From: VXOI01 sp965261945
GTDB lineage: Bacteria > Chloroflexota > Dehalococcoidia > Lucifugimonadales > UBA3495
Direction: 5' to 3'
DNA length: 64,000 bases
NCBI GenBank assembly: GCA_965261945.1
Contig: CBDHEF010000002.1
Span: 1,426,001 to 1,490,000, forward strand
Shown here: piece after piece, positions 1-8,667 of the stretch
Numbering within the stretch: position 1 is the stretch's first letter
Layout: the number at the start of each line of letters is the position of its first letter
The notes under the pieces: model-generated
Database searches by the model: none
Seen by the model: only the letters and a program-made list of their open reading frames with translations
What the model was told of the DNA's origin: nothing
Made by a program: the position numbers and the translations under genes

Positions 1-2371
1 TCCGGCAGGCACGGCAGCAGTTCGCCGCGGACCTGCCATCGGTGCTGGAAAACCTGCGGCAGGCGGTGGCGGATGCCGAGGTCGGGAATGCTGCCTACCA
101 TGACGGGGTCGCGAAATTCCTCGAATTGTGTCACCGCAGCATCGGCCCAGCGGTCTCCGAGGCCGACGTGCGGGAGATGCTGCTTCAGCATATCCTGACC
201 CAGGACACCTTTCAGCGGGTCTTCGCCGAGGTCCAGTACCATAGCGAGAACAACATCGCCCGGCAGCTATCCGCGCTGGAGCAGACGTTCTTCACCGGTG
301 ACGTGCGCCGGCAGGCCATCGACCGGCTGCGGGCATACTACGGGGCCATGGGCCGAGCCGCCGACGAGATCGCCGAATACGCCGAGAAGCAGAGGTTCCT
401 CAAGGCCGTCTACGAGGATTTCTACAAGGCGTACAATCCCGCTGCAGCCGACCGCCTTGGTGTGGTCTACACCCCCAACGAGGTGGTGGATTTCATCATC
501 CGGGGCGCGGACCACCTGCTGCAGAAGCACTTCGGGCGCAGCCTGGCCGACGACAACGTGCAGATCCTAGACCCGGCCACCGGCACCGGCACCTTCGTCA
601 CCAGCCTGATCGACTACCTGCCCGCCGACCGGCTGGAATACTAGTACCTGCACGAGATCCACGCCAACGAAGTGGCCATCCTGCCCTACTACATCGCCAA
701 CCTGAACATTGAGTACAGTTACCGGGAGCGGACGGGCAAATACCTCGAGTTCCCCAACCTCTGCTTCGTGGACACGCTGGACAACATGGACTGGGAGCAA
801 GCGGGGTCGACAGGCGGGGCGGTGACGCGACAGGGGGCATTATTCAACCTAGCCGGGATGTCAGAGGAAAACTGGCTCCGCGTCCAGGAGCAGAACGAGA
901 AAACCATCAGCGTCATCATCGGCAACCCGCCCTACAACGCCAACCAGCAGAACGAGAACGACAACAACAAGAACCGAGAGTACCCGGCCATCGACCGCCG
1001 CATCCGCGACACGTACGTCGCCGCCAGCACGGCGCAGAAGACCAAGCAGGCAGTACGACATGTACAAGCGGTTCATTTGCTGGGCGTCGGACCGGTTGGC
1101 CGACGACGGCATTGTCGCTTTCATCACCAACAGCGCATTTTTGGATTCTCGTCAGGATGATGGCTTTCGCAAGGTTGTTGCTGAGGAGTTCAACGAGCTA
1201 TGGGTACTGGACCTGAAAGGCAACGCCCGCACCAGCGGGGAACGCCGCCGTCAAGAGGGCGGAAACGTCTTCGACGATAAAATTAGGGTTGGGGTCGCTA
1301 TCTATTTCCTCGTTAGGCGCGTGGGACACGAAGGGTTCAAGATTTATTATGACGCTGTGGCCGATTACGCCCGATCCTTCCAAAAGGTTGAATACGTCAA
1401 CAACAAGAATCTCACCAATTCTGATTTCGTTGAGCTTTCGCCTGACGACAAAAACAACTGGCTCAATCAGTCTGACAGCGACTTTGACAGTCTGTTGCCA
1501 CTTGCAGATAGGCAAACCAAACTGGCAAAAGCTGTCTCTGATCAACAATCGGTGTTTGGGTTGTATTCGCTAGGTGTCGTTACGAATAGGGATGAATGGG
1601 TTTACGATTTCAACGCAACTTTCCTTGGAAGCAAGGTTCGCGCCTTCATTAATTCGTATGAAGAAAGTAGAGCCATGTACGGCGGGACGGAAGTTGACGA
1701 TAGCGCAATAGGCACTGCCATCAAGTGGACTCGCGATCTCAAGCGGCAATTGCGGTTGGATGTACCGAATATATTCGATAGAAATAGCATTCAACATACT
1801 ATTTACCGCCCCTTTGTTGACAAGCCTCTCTATTTCCATCAAGGCCTGAACGAGATGCAATACCAGGTTCCGCAAATATTTCCACAAGGAATACCTGGTC
1901 AGAACAGAATCATCTGCATCTCTGGAACATCTTCGACCAAAGGCTTTCAGACCCTCGCTACAGACCGGGTCCACTCATTGGACACGCTAGAGAAGACCCA
2001 GTGCCTCCCCCTCTACCGCTACACGGACACGGGTGAGAGGGTCAGCAACATCACGGAGTGGGGACTGCGCCAGTTCCGGGAGCACTACGGCGACGAGTCC
2101 ATCACCGCCGAGGACATCTTTGCCTACACTTACGCGGCGCTGCACAGCCCGGCGTATCGGGAGACGTACACCGTCGACCTGCTGCGCGACTTCCCGCGGC
2201 TGCCCTTCCACGAGGACTTCGCGGCTTGGGGGCGGCTTGGCCAGGAGTTGCTGGACCTGCACATCGGCTTCGAGGACGCAGAGCCCTTCGCACTGGAGCG
2301 AGTGGACAAAGACAGTGAACCGGGTAAGGCAGCTCTGAAGGCCGACAAGGCCCGCAGCACCATCGTCCTAG
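1..2371 (+). pseudogene. Type ISP restriction-modification enzyme, broken 5' part
   Basis: The frame is already open at base 3, so the gene begins left of the window. It encodes the methylase and target-recognition parts of a single-chain type ISP (LlaBIII-like) enzyme, a family that carries nuclease, helicase, adenine methylase and specificity domains on one chain of roughly 1,600 residues. The SAM motif DPATGTGTF is at 570-596 and the adenine-methylase motif NPPY at 924-935. The C-terminal part (HSPAYRETY, LPRLPFH-like stretches near 2130-2220) is typical of the specificity domain. It is broken by an in-frame TAG (642-644), a frameshift near 1045-1060, and insertion of mobile elements after the CTAG at 2368-2371. 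Joining base 2371 directly to base 5003 restores the frame exactly. Not expected to be functional. Confidence 0.85.
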
Positions 2372-3832
2372 TATTACAACGACAGTTGGTGTGGTAAGGT
2401 AACCGGCCAGTTGAGGAAAGCTTGGGCAGGTGAGGCAGGGAAGTGGATGCAGCGGCTTTCGAGCAGGTGTACGAGGCCTTTTGGGGAGTTCCATTCCTTC
2501 TTCGCTCCGCTGTTCGGGCGCAGCGAGTCGCGGGACCACAGCCGGAACTATCTCCGGGCCCTCCTGGTGCAGTCCCAGGACCGGCGCAACGCCGAGAATC
2601 TCTCCGAGTCGGTGGGGGTCCCGGCCCGGGCCATGCAGCGCTTCCTCACCGCCGCCCCCTGGGATGACGACGCGGCGATGGGACGTCTTCAGGAGTATCT
2701 GGGTCCCAGGCTGGGGCGCCCCGAGGCCGTGTGGGTGCTGGACGGCAGCGACTTCCCCAAGCAGGGCCGGAAGTCCGCGGGAGTGGCCCGGCAGTACTGT
2801 GGGAGGCTGGGCAAGGTGGCCAACTGCCCGGCCGGGATGTTCCTGGCCTATGTCAGCCCGCTGGGGCGCGCCCTGGTGGACAAGCGGCTGTACCTGCCGG
2901 AGAGCTGGACTTCTGACGATGCCCGGCGCCGGGCGGCGGGGGTGCCGGAGGAGAGAGGAGACCACCGGTCGAAGACGGAACTGGCCCTGGAGATGCTGGA
3001 GCAGGCCTTGGAGTTGGGCCACCTGAAGGCCGGATGGGTCGCTGCGGATGATGCCTTCGGCATGTCGCCGTCCTTCCGGGACGGTTTGGCGGCTCTGGGG
3101 ATGCGCTACGTCCTGGACGTTCCGGGCGGCGCCACGGTCTGGCCCTTGGAGCCGGCTTGGACCAGTCCGGAATATCAGGGGAACGGGCGCCCCCGCAAAC
3201 CCAGGCTGCGGGATGGGCAGCGCCGGACCATGGAGCAGCGCAGTGATGAGTTGCCGGATGAGGCTTGGCGGGAGATAACGGTGGCCCAGGGGAGCCAGGG
3301 CCCCCGCAGCTACCGGTTCAGCGCTCAAAGGGTGCGTCCGGCCGCGAAGCGGAGGCCCGGCGAAATCCACTGGGCAATCTGGCGCCGGAACCTGGACGGC
3401 AGCGAGCCCCGCTACTACCTGTCCAACGCCCCGGAGGACACTCCCCTGGAGACCTTGGCTTATGTGGGCGGTTCCAGGTGGCGCATTGAGACCGAATTCG
3501 AGACGGAGAAGAGCGACGTGGGACTGGACGAGTACGAGACCCGCACCTGGGCGGGGTGGCATCATCATATCGCCCTGAGCCTGCTGGCGGGGGCGTTCCT
3601 GCTGAGCCTGCAACAGGCCTGGGGGGGGGAAAGATGCCGCGGATCACCCGTCCGCAGGTGTACCGGGTGGTGCGTGAGATGTTGCCCCGGGAGCGGTTCG
3701 GGCCGGAGGAACTGTTGCGATTGCTGGAGGCGGAGCAGTTGCGCAACGAGCGGGCCAGCCGCTCTCACGCGAAACGCCGAGCTGCCCTCCAGGCATCCTC
3801 GGACACCCCTCCTTGAACTCGTCGTTGTAATA
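2372..3832 (+). mobile_element. IS701-like element, copy A
   Basis: About 1.46 kb, bounded by 16-bp inverted ends TATTACAACGACAGTT and flanked by CTAG at 2368-2371 and 3833-3836. A 4-bp YTAR duplication is the known signature of the IS701 family. It lies inside the type ISP restriction gene. Compared with copies B and C it has an extra T near 2483, a longer G run near 3621 and an extra C in the right end, so it is the longest but not an intact copy. Confidence 0.88.
2443..3816 (+). pseudogene. IS701 family transposase, frameshifted (copy A)
   Basis: A DDE transposase of the IS701 type. The start MDAAAFEQVYEAF (2443) is out of frame with the main body because of an extra T in the run at about 2480-2484; copies B and C read MDAAAFEQV straight into EFHSFFAPLFGRSESR. 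The body (from VWVLDGSDFPKQGRKSAG near 2730, first catalytic Asp, to ETEFETEKSDVGLDEYE near 3500) is otherwise complete. A run of nine G near 3621 throws the reading out of frame again before a conserved 60-residue tail (MPRITRPQVYRVV, ending 3816). Translation as one chain would need two frame corrections, so this copy is probably inactive unless the G/A run is a slippage site. Confidence 0.8.
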
Positions 3833-3835
3833 CTA

Positions 3836-4999
3836 GTGTCGTGTAACTGAAGTTCATAGTAATAGTATTCACGATGAGGTATCCTCCGGGTTAGCAGCCC
3901 AGAGGAGGAGACCATGGCAATCGGACGACCAATGCCGCCGCTAATCTTGGATGACGTGGAGCGTGAAACCCTGGTACGGTGGGTTCGTCGTCCGAAAACG
4001 TCGCAAGCTTTAGCGCTGCGGGCCAGAATGATTTTGGGCTGTGCCGAAGGCCGCAGCAATACCGCAATGGGCACCCGCCTGGGAGTGTCCGATGAGACGG
4101 TGGGGAAGTGGCGTTCTCGTTTCTTGGAACGGAGGCTGGACGGACTGTCGGACGAACCGCGCAGCGGACGACCTCGAGCGGTTACCGATGACGATGTGGA
4201 GCATGTGATTACGCTGACTCTGGAGACTGCGCCCCGGGATGCGACCCATTGGAGCACCCGGTCCATGGCCCAGCGTAGCGGACTGAGCCACAACACGGTC
4301 AGCCGCATCTGGCGGGCCTTCGGTTTGCAGCCCCACCGTACGGAGACCTTCAAGTTGTCGTCGGACCCCTTCTTCATCGAGAAGGTCAGGGACGTTGTGG
4401 GGCTATATCTGAATCCACCGGATCGGGCGTTGGTCCTGTGCGTGGACGAGAAGTCCCAGATTCAGGCCCTGGACCGCACCAGGCCGCTGTTGCCCCTGCG
4501 CCCAGGCCAGGTGGAGCGGCGCACCCATGATTACCTGCGTAACGGCACCACGTCGCTGTTCGCCGCCTTGGACGCCAGGACCGGCCAGGTGATTGGCCAG
4601 TGCCACCGCCGCCACCGGGCCGTGGAGTTCCGCAAATTCCTCGATACCATCGAGGCCGAGGTGCCCGCCGACCTTGACGTCCACCTGATCGCGGACAACT
4701 ACGCCACCCACAAGACGGCGCTGATCCGGAACTGGTTTGCCAAGCGGCCCCGCTTCCAAATGCACTTCACACCCACCAGAGCCTCTTGGCTGAACCTGGT
4801 GGAGCGCTGGTTCGGTCTGCTCACCGAAAAGCAGTTGCGCCGTGGCGTGCATCAGAGCAGCGCCGAACTGGAGGCAGCCATCTACCACTACTTGGAGGTC
4901 ACCAACGAGGACCCCAAGCCCTTTGTCTGGACCAAGACCGCTGAGCAAATCCTGGCCAGCGTGGCCCGCTTTTGCCGATGCACTTTAGATACAGGACAC
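3836..4999 (+). mobile_element. IS630 family element
   Basis: A 1.16-kb element with inverted ends beginning GTGTCGTGTAACTGAAGT on the left and the matching GTGTCCTGTATCTAAAGT on the other strand at the right. It is flanked by TA at 3834-3835 and 5000-5001, the TA duplication expected of IS630. The TA is the centre of the CTAG made by the neighbouring IS701 copy, so it inserted after that element. It looks intact and is the only complete insertion sequence in the window. Confidence 0.88.
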
Positions 5000-5002
5000 T
5001 AG
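3914..5002 (+). CDS. IS630 family transposase
   Basis: A 362-residue transposase that cuts and joins the element ends at TA dinucleotides. An N-terminal helix-turn-helix region (about 20-100, with ALALRARMILGCAEGRSN and SDETVGKWRSRF) is followed by the RNase H-like DDE domain: first Asp in LVLCVDEKSQIQAL, second in HLIADNYATHK, and Glu in RASWLNLVERWFG. All three catalytic residues are present. The start ATG at 3914 follows AGGAGGAGACC, a strong ribosome binding site. The stop codon TAG overlaps the right target duplication. It reads without interruption, so it may be active. Confidence 0.92.
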   Translation: MAIGRPMPPLILDDVERETLVRWVRRPKTSQALALRARMILGCAEGRSNTAMGTRLGVSDETVGKWRSRFLERRLDGLSDEPRSGRPRAVTDDDVEHVITLTLETAPRDATHWSTRSMAQRSGLSHNTVSRIWRAFGLQPHRTETFKLSSDPFFIEKVRDVVGLYLNPPDRALVLCVDEKSQIQALDRTRPLLPLRPGQVERRTHDYLRNGTTSLFAALDARTGQVIGQCHRRHRAVEFRKFLDTIEAEVPADLDVHLIADNYATHKTALIRNWFAKRPRFQMHFTPTRASWLNLVERWFGLLTEKQLRRGVHQSSAELEAAIYHYLEVTNEDPKPFVWTKTAEQILASVARFCRCTLDTGH

Positions 5003-5271
5003 ACAACAAGACCATGCTGACCGACGTGCCGGTAGATGCCTGGGATTACTGCCTCGGCAGCCGCTCCGCCCTCGAGTGGGTGCTGGACCAGTACAAGGAG
5101 CGCACGCCCCGCGACCCGACCATCCGGGAGCGCTTCAACACCTACCGCTTCGCCGACCACAAGGAAAAGGTCATCGACATCCTGTAGCGCGTCTGCACCG
5201 TCAGCGTCGAGACCGTGAGGGTCGTCAATCAACTGAACTTGCTAACGAACATCGAACCGGAGAACAATTAG
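5002..5271 (+). pseudogene. Type ISP restriction enzyme, detached 3' end
   Basis: This is the C-terminal end of the gene that starts left of base 1. From DNKTMLTDVPVDAWDY through GSRSALEWVLDQYKERTPRD and FNTYRFADHKEKVIDIL it matches the conserved end of type ISP proteins. An in-frame TAG at 5185-5187 interrupts it, but the frame goes on as RVCTVSVETVRVVNQL to a TAG at 5269-5271, and RVCTVSVET is itself part of the family's conserved end. It is cut off from the rest by the two nested insertion sequences at 2372-4999. Confidence 0.82.
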
Positions 5272-5382
5272 GGTAGGGTGAACAGATACGTGCAGAGTAA
5301 GCCAGGGAGTTGGCCCGAAGAATGCGATGTATCTGACGGAGGATGAACCCACTGGAAGACCAGACAACCATCGGAGTTGACC

Positions 5383-5676
5383 ATGACCAGCGCCAAAGCC
5401 AAAGTGACTCCCAAACACCCTGATCCAGAAGTGGTACGGAAGGCCGAAGCCGTCTTTGCCAAGATGGGAATGACCCCCGAGGAAGCCATCGCAATCTTCT
5501 ACCAGCAGACATCCCTCCGTAGTTCGTTCCCCATCACCGAGCTAATCCCGAACGAGGAGACGCAGGAAGTCATCCGCAGGGCCAAAGCAGGTGAAGACCT
5601 TATCAGCGTCGGAAGCGTTGACGAACTGATGGCGGAGTTCCGGGATGCGCGAACTGATCCTGACGACGAGGTTTAG
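5383..5676 (+). CDS. RelB/DinJ-type antitoxin
   Basis: A 97-residue protein resembling RelB/DinJ antitoxins, which bind and neutralise a RelE/YafQ-type ribonuclease and repress their own promoter through an N-terminal ribbon-helix-helix. The stretch VVRKAEAVFAKMGMTPEEAI followed by AIFYQQTSLRSSFP is typical of the DinJ DNA-binding region, and the acidic C-terminal tail (DELMAEFRDARTDPDDEV) is the expected toxin-wrapping part. ATG at 5383 is preceded by CGGAGTTGACC. Its end overlaps the toxin start by 32 bases, a sign of coupled translation. The operator is expected in 5272-5382 but I see no clear palindrome. Confidence 0.8.
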   Translation: MTSAKAKVTPKHPDPEVVRKAEAVFAKMGMTPEEAIAIFYQQTSLRSSFPITELIPNEETQEVIRRAKAGEDLISVGSVDELMAEFRDARTDPDDEV

Positions 5677-5914
5677 AAGAGACCTCCGCAGGGCTGCCCG
5701 GCGCGGCAAGAACGAAGAGAGACTACGGGAAGTCATCGAAATACTCGTCGCCGGCAAACCCCTGAAAGCCCGCCACCGTGCCCACCAGCTCATGGGAAGC
5801 ATGGCTCCGCTGTGGGAATGCCACATCGAAAACGACTGGCTGCTGGTATGGGACGAAGACGACACCACCGTAACGCTTATGCAGACCGGAACCCACAGCG
5901 ACATTTTCGGGTAG
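5645..5914 (+). CDS. YafQ/RelE-family toxin
   Basis: An 89-residue protein of the RelE/ParE fold, closest in pattern to YafQ, a ribosome-dependent mRNA endonuclease. It starts with TTRFRRDLRRAARRGK, carries HRAHQLMGSMAPLWECHI in the middle and ends with WLLVWDEDDTTVTLMQTGTH, the strand-rich core of YafQ. Two His (HRAH) and a late His (GTHSDIF) lie where YafQ has catalytic His residues. It starts inside the antitoxin gene and completes a type II pair. The pair lies between mobile-element remnants. Confidence 0.82.
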   Translation: MRELILTTRFRRDLRRAARRGKNEERLREVIEILVAGKPLKARHRAHQLMGSMAPLWECHIENDWLLVWDEDDTTVTLMQTGTHSDIFG

Positions 5915-5962
5915 TGCGTTGCACCCACACACTCCCAACCCCCTTCGGACAAACGGCAGGCG

Positions 5963-6517
5963 GTGCCCAAGGAGCTTTACTCCGACGCCGGATACTACTC
6001 GGCCAGGGCGGTGGAGGAACTCTGCGCCTTGGGAGTTGACCCGTTCATCGCGCCGGAGATGACCTGCCAAGGCACGAGGTCGGCGCCGGCGCCTCGTGGC
6101 CGGATTCCCAAGGGACTGTCCCGACGGGACCGGATACGGCGCAAGCTGCGGACGAAACGTGGGCGGGAACGTTACGCCCTGCGGATGGAGACGGTTGAGC
6201 CGGTGTTCGGCCGGATCAAGCAGGGCCGGGGGTTCCGGCAGTTCTTGCTGCGGGGCCTGGAGAAGGTGAACCGGGAATGGCTGCTGATCTGCGCCGGCCA
6301 CAACCTGCTGAAGCAGTTCCGCTTCGGGGCCAGACGTTCCGGCAAGGTGCGGGACAACCACGCCACAAGGAACAGAAAGCCGCCGCCCGGGATTGCGATC
6401 CGTGGGATATTCCAGCTACCGCAGGCGAACACCTGTCTGCGCCCTGTCGGCATGGTCGCAGGCGGCGAGGCCCAGCTCAATTCCCACCAGTCAGCAATTC
6501 CTCGGACGGGCTGCTAG
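5963..6517 (+). pseudogene. IS1182-type transposase, C-terminal remnant
   Basis: Only the end of the transposase remains: LYSDAGYYSARAVEELCALG, then the conserved RYALRMETVEPVFGRIKQ and WLLICAGHNLLKQFRF, which mark the C-terminal half of IS1182-type DDE transposases. The N-terminal half is missing, and after about base 6350 the reading frame holds nothing recognisable. No terminal repeats were found. It is a dead fragment that directly follows the toxin gene. Confidence 0.72.
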
Positions 6518-6944
6518 CCGCACCCTACGTGGCTCAGAGTCATATCATCGAGCAGGCGTTAGGCACGTTCCCAATCGGCTCATCCGACAGGGAACGGCGA
6601 TTCTCTTGCCTTTGGAATGTACCGACACCCTGCGGCTGCGGGGCATCGTAGCACCCCTGGGATGGTATCTCTCCGACCTGGGCCATGCACCGAGGCTGCG
6701 TCTAACTGGAGGCGCGGGCTCTGCCCGGTTGGGAGGAGAGCCTGGGATGATCGTGACAACGAAGGCCGACAAGGATCTCGACATCCCGTTGAAGATCCTT
6801 GACCGTAAAGGAGGCGGGGCCGCCATATGAGTTGGGCGGCGCTTAAACACGACCCACTAACGCATGAGCGCCACGGCCACGGAGGAGTGATCGTCCATCC
6901 AGTTGTCGAGCGCCTTGCCAGGGCATATGGACTCAGAGAGCGAT
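6518..6944. other. Intergenic stretch with two tiny overlapping ORFs
   Basis: No recognisable gene. A 27-residue ORF ending KILDRKGGGAAI overlaps by ATGA a 44-residue ORF (ATG at 6827, stop at 6959-6961, beginning MSWAALKHDPLTHERHGHG), and the second has an AAAGGAGG site upstream. The overlap and ribosome site are suggestive, but nothing shows that either is expressed, and the second runs into the degenerate CRISPR repeat. Confidence 0.3.
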
Positions 6945-6946
6945 CG

Positions 6947-7059
6947 TCAATGGGGCCATAGCCTTCCGGCTATGGAAACGCACGAAGAGCAGTGCGGCCT
7001 AATAGGATACCCCTATCCTTCAATGGGGCCGTAGCCAATGGGGCCACAGCGGAAATGCG
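6947..7059 (-). CRISPR. Degenerate CRISPR remnant, opposite to the main array
   Basis: Read on the minus strand, 6947-6980 is TTTCCATAGCCGGAAGGC followed by TATGGCCCCATTGA, which aligns with the repeat of the main array (CCATCGCCGAAAGGCGGTGG then CCCCATTGA). The two stem changes compensate each other, so the hairpin is kept (CCATAGCC/GGCTATGG). A spacer-sized stretch of about 36 bases follows (6981-7016), then two 3' half-repeats ending CCCCATTG at 7017-7059. It looks like the decayed end of an older or divergent array on the other side of the cas operon. Confidence 0.65.
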
Positions 7060-7097
7060 AAAACGACGTTAGAGGTTGACATCATACTACGGCGGGG

Positions 7098-7127
7098 TTG
7101 ACATATGCGAAAGGTGTGGTGTAGATT
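7098..7127 (+). promoter_or_regulatory. Candidate promoter of the cas operon
   Basis: TTGACA at 7098-7103, 18 bases, then TAGATT at 7122-7127. A second TTGACA at 7076-7081 lies 22 bases upstream. It stands before the small ORF and csb1 and is the best sigma-70-like match in the gap. Confidence 0.4.
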
Positions 7128-7189
7128 TTAATTCCGTTAATAGGAGTATTATATTAGCTATCTATACCTGCACACATAGGAGTCGAAGA

Positions 7190-7342
7190 ATGAAACCGCA
7201 TTTCGCCCGCACCCTCACAGACGGTGACATCGACGGCCTGTTGCTGAAAGCCGCTGCCTCTGGACGCATCTCCCAAAGGGATCTGGACGCCCTCATCGCC
7301 TATGTCATATCCCTGAGAACGGGCGGAGTCCGTCCGGATTGA
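7190..7342 (+). CDS. Small hypothetical protein upstream of csb1
   Basis: A 50-residue ORF starting MKPHFARTLTDGDIDGLL, with AGGAG nine bases before the ATG. It would be the first gene of the cas operon, 90 bases before csb1. An upstream start in the same frame exists but has no ribosome site. The sequence suggests two helices and no known domain; no family is recognised. It might be a small accessory or regulator of the locus, or a chance ORF. Confidence 0.4.
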   Translation: MKPHFARTLTDGDIDGLLLKAAASGRISQRDLDALIAYVISLRTGGVRPD

Positions 7343-7431
7343 TAATACGGGCCCACACCAACTAACGATGCCGGCTGAAAGTTTTGGACAACGGAGCAGC
7401 AATCAATTCTGTTGAATGGAGGATTTACGCC

Positions 7432-8667
7432 ATGGATACCTTCAGCCTGGACCACATCAGGGACGCCCTCGCCGGAAACGCTGCGGCCTTTTGCAGCGTC
7501 ACCGACTACCAGCCGGCCGGCGGCCCAGGAGACAAGGTGTTCCCACCCACATACGAGGGCGGCAGTTATGCCACGGAGCCGCGATACATTGACGGGGAGG
7601 AGGTGCCCTGCGTACTTCTGGACTCGGTGCAGTCCCAAGCCAATCGCATGGAAGCAACGTTGCTTGAGGAGTGGGCGGCGGGAAGGGCGCCCCTGCCGGT
7701 CATCACCGTGGACTTCCGCGGCGACGACCTGCCCAGACCCTTCCGGGTTACCAGCCTGGAAGCCCCCCACCGCATCGCCGACGCCCTCCTGCGCGACAGT
7801 GAACTGGACGGGGTGATGTTCCGCCAATCGGGTCCGGGCAAGCAGCTGGATACGGTGGATGTCCGCAACGCCGCCGCTCTGTTTGAGCTATGCCCCACCG
7901 CCTTGATCTTCGGCATGTGGGACTCCACCGGTCCACGGGGCGGCCTTGGCGTCAAGTTTCAACGCGCCCTGGTGTCGGAGATTGTGGGGCTTCACGCCAA
8001 ACAGGGCAAACGGACCAGCAGCCGCCTTGACCCAGCCCAGATCTCCTCGAATGCTGGACCTTTATACATGGCGCAGGATAATAGCTGGACCTTGGACCCT
8101 GATGAGGCAGTCAAAGAAAGAGGAAACCCGGTTAGATATAATCGGGGCGGAACCTCAGGAACGCCGGGAAATCCATCAAAGGCAAATCATAGCAACGTTA
8201 CCCCCACTATTGAACCCGGCGGGTTCACCATCAGCAAGGCGGTACAGACCACCGTGCTTTCCCTGCCGGCGCTGCGGCGGCTGCGCTTTCCCCTCAACGG
8301 AACCGGCCCGGATATACAGGTGGACCTGGCGGCCCGCACCGCGCTGGCAGCCCAGGCGCTCTTCGCCGCCACCCTGGTGCGGGAGCAGGGGGCCGATCTC
8401 CGCTCCCGGTGCCTGCTGCATGCCACCGCCCCAGTGGTTTGGAAGTTGCTGGACCGTCCCGGCGATGAACCCCGGCAGTTCGACCTTTCCAGCGAGCAGG
8501 CGCGGGAGGTCTATCAGCAGGCGGTCCAGGAGGCCAGGGATGCCGGGCTTCCCTGGCTGGAGCAGGAGATGGTATTGAAGCCGTCCCGCCAGCTGCTGGC
8601 CCTGGTCCGGCAAAGCCAGTTGCTGGCCGCCGAAACCGGAGCCGATGCAACGGAGGTGGAGTCGTGA
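7432..8667 (+). CDS. csb1: Type I-G Cascade backbone protein Cas7 (Csb1)
   Basis: A 411-residue RAMP protein of the Csb1/GSU0053 family, which forms the crRNA-binding backbone of the type I-G (I-U) surveillance complex. Family stretches include QSQANRMEATLLEEW (about 65), FGMWDSTGPRGGLGVKFQRA (about 160) and the late ISKAVQTTVLSLPALRRLRF (about 265). ATG at 7432 was chosen because GGAGG lies 10 bases upstream; a TTG 48 bases further up lacks a site. It overlaps csb2 by four bases (GTGA). No frameshift or truncation. Confidence 0.93.
   Translation: MDTFSLDHIRDALAGNAAAFCSVTDYQPAGGPGDKVFPPTYEGGSYATEPRYIDGEEVPCVLLDSVQSQANRMEATLLEEWAAGRAPLPVITVDFRGDDLPRPFRVTSLEAPHRIADALLRDSELDGVMFRQSGPGKQLDTVDVRNAAALFELCPTALIFGMWDSTGPRGGLGVKFQRALVSEIVGLHAKQGKRTSSRLDPAQISSNAGPLYMAQDNSWTLDPDEAVKERGNPVRYNRGGTSGTPGNPSKANHSNVTPTIEPGGFTISKAVQTTVLSLPALRRLRFPLNGTGPDIQVDLAARTALAAQALFAATLVREQGADLRSRCLLHATAPVVWKLLDRPGDEPRQFDLSSEQAREVYQQAVQEARDAGLPWLEQEMVLKPSRQLLALVRQSQLLAAETGADATEVES

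Noticed and set aside
2102..3613. A 503-codon open frame on the minus strand
   Set aside because: It mirrors the IS701 transposase body in a GC-rich sequence; no family, and the same shadow appears in the other IS701 copies.
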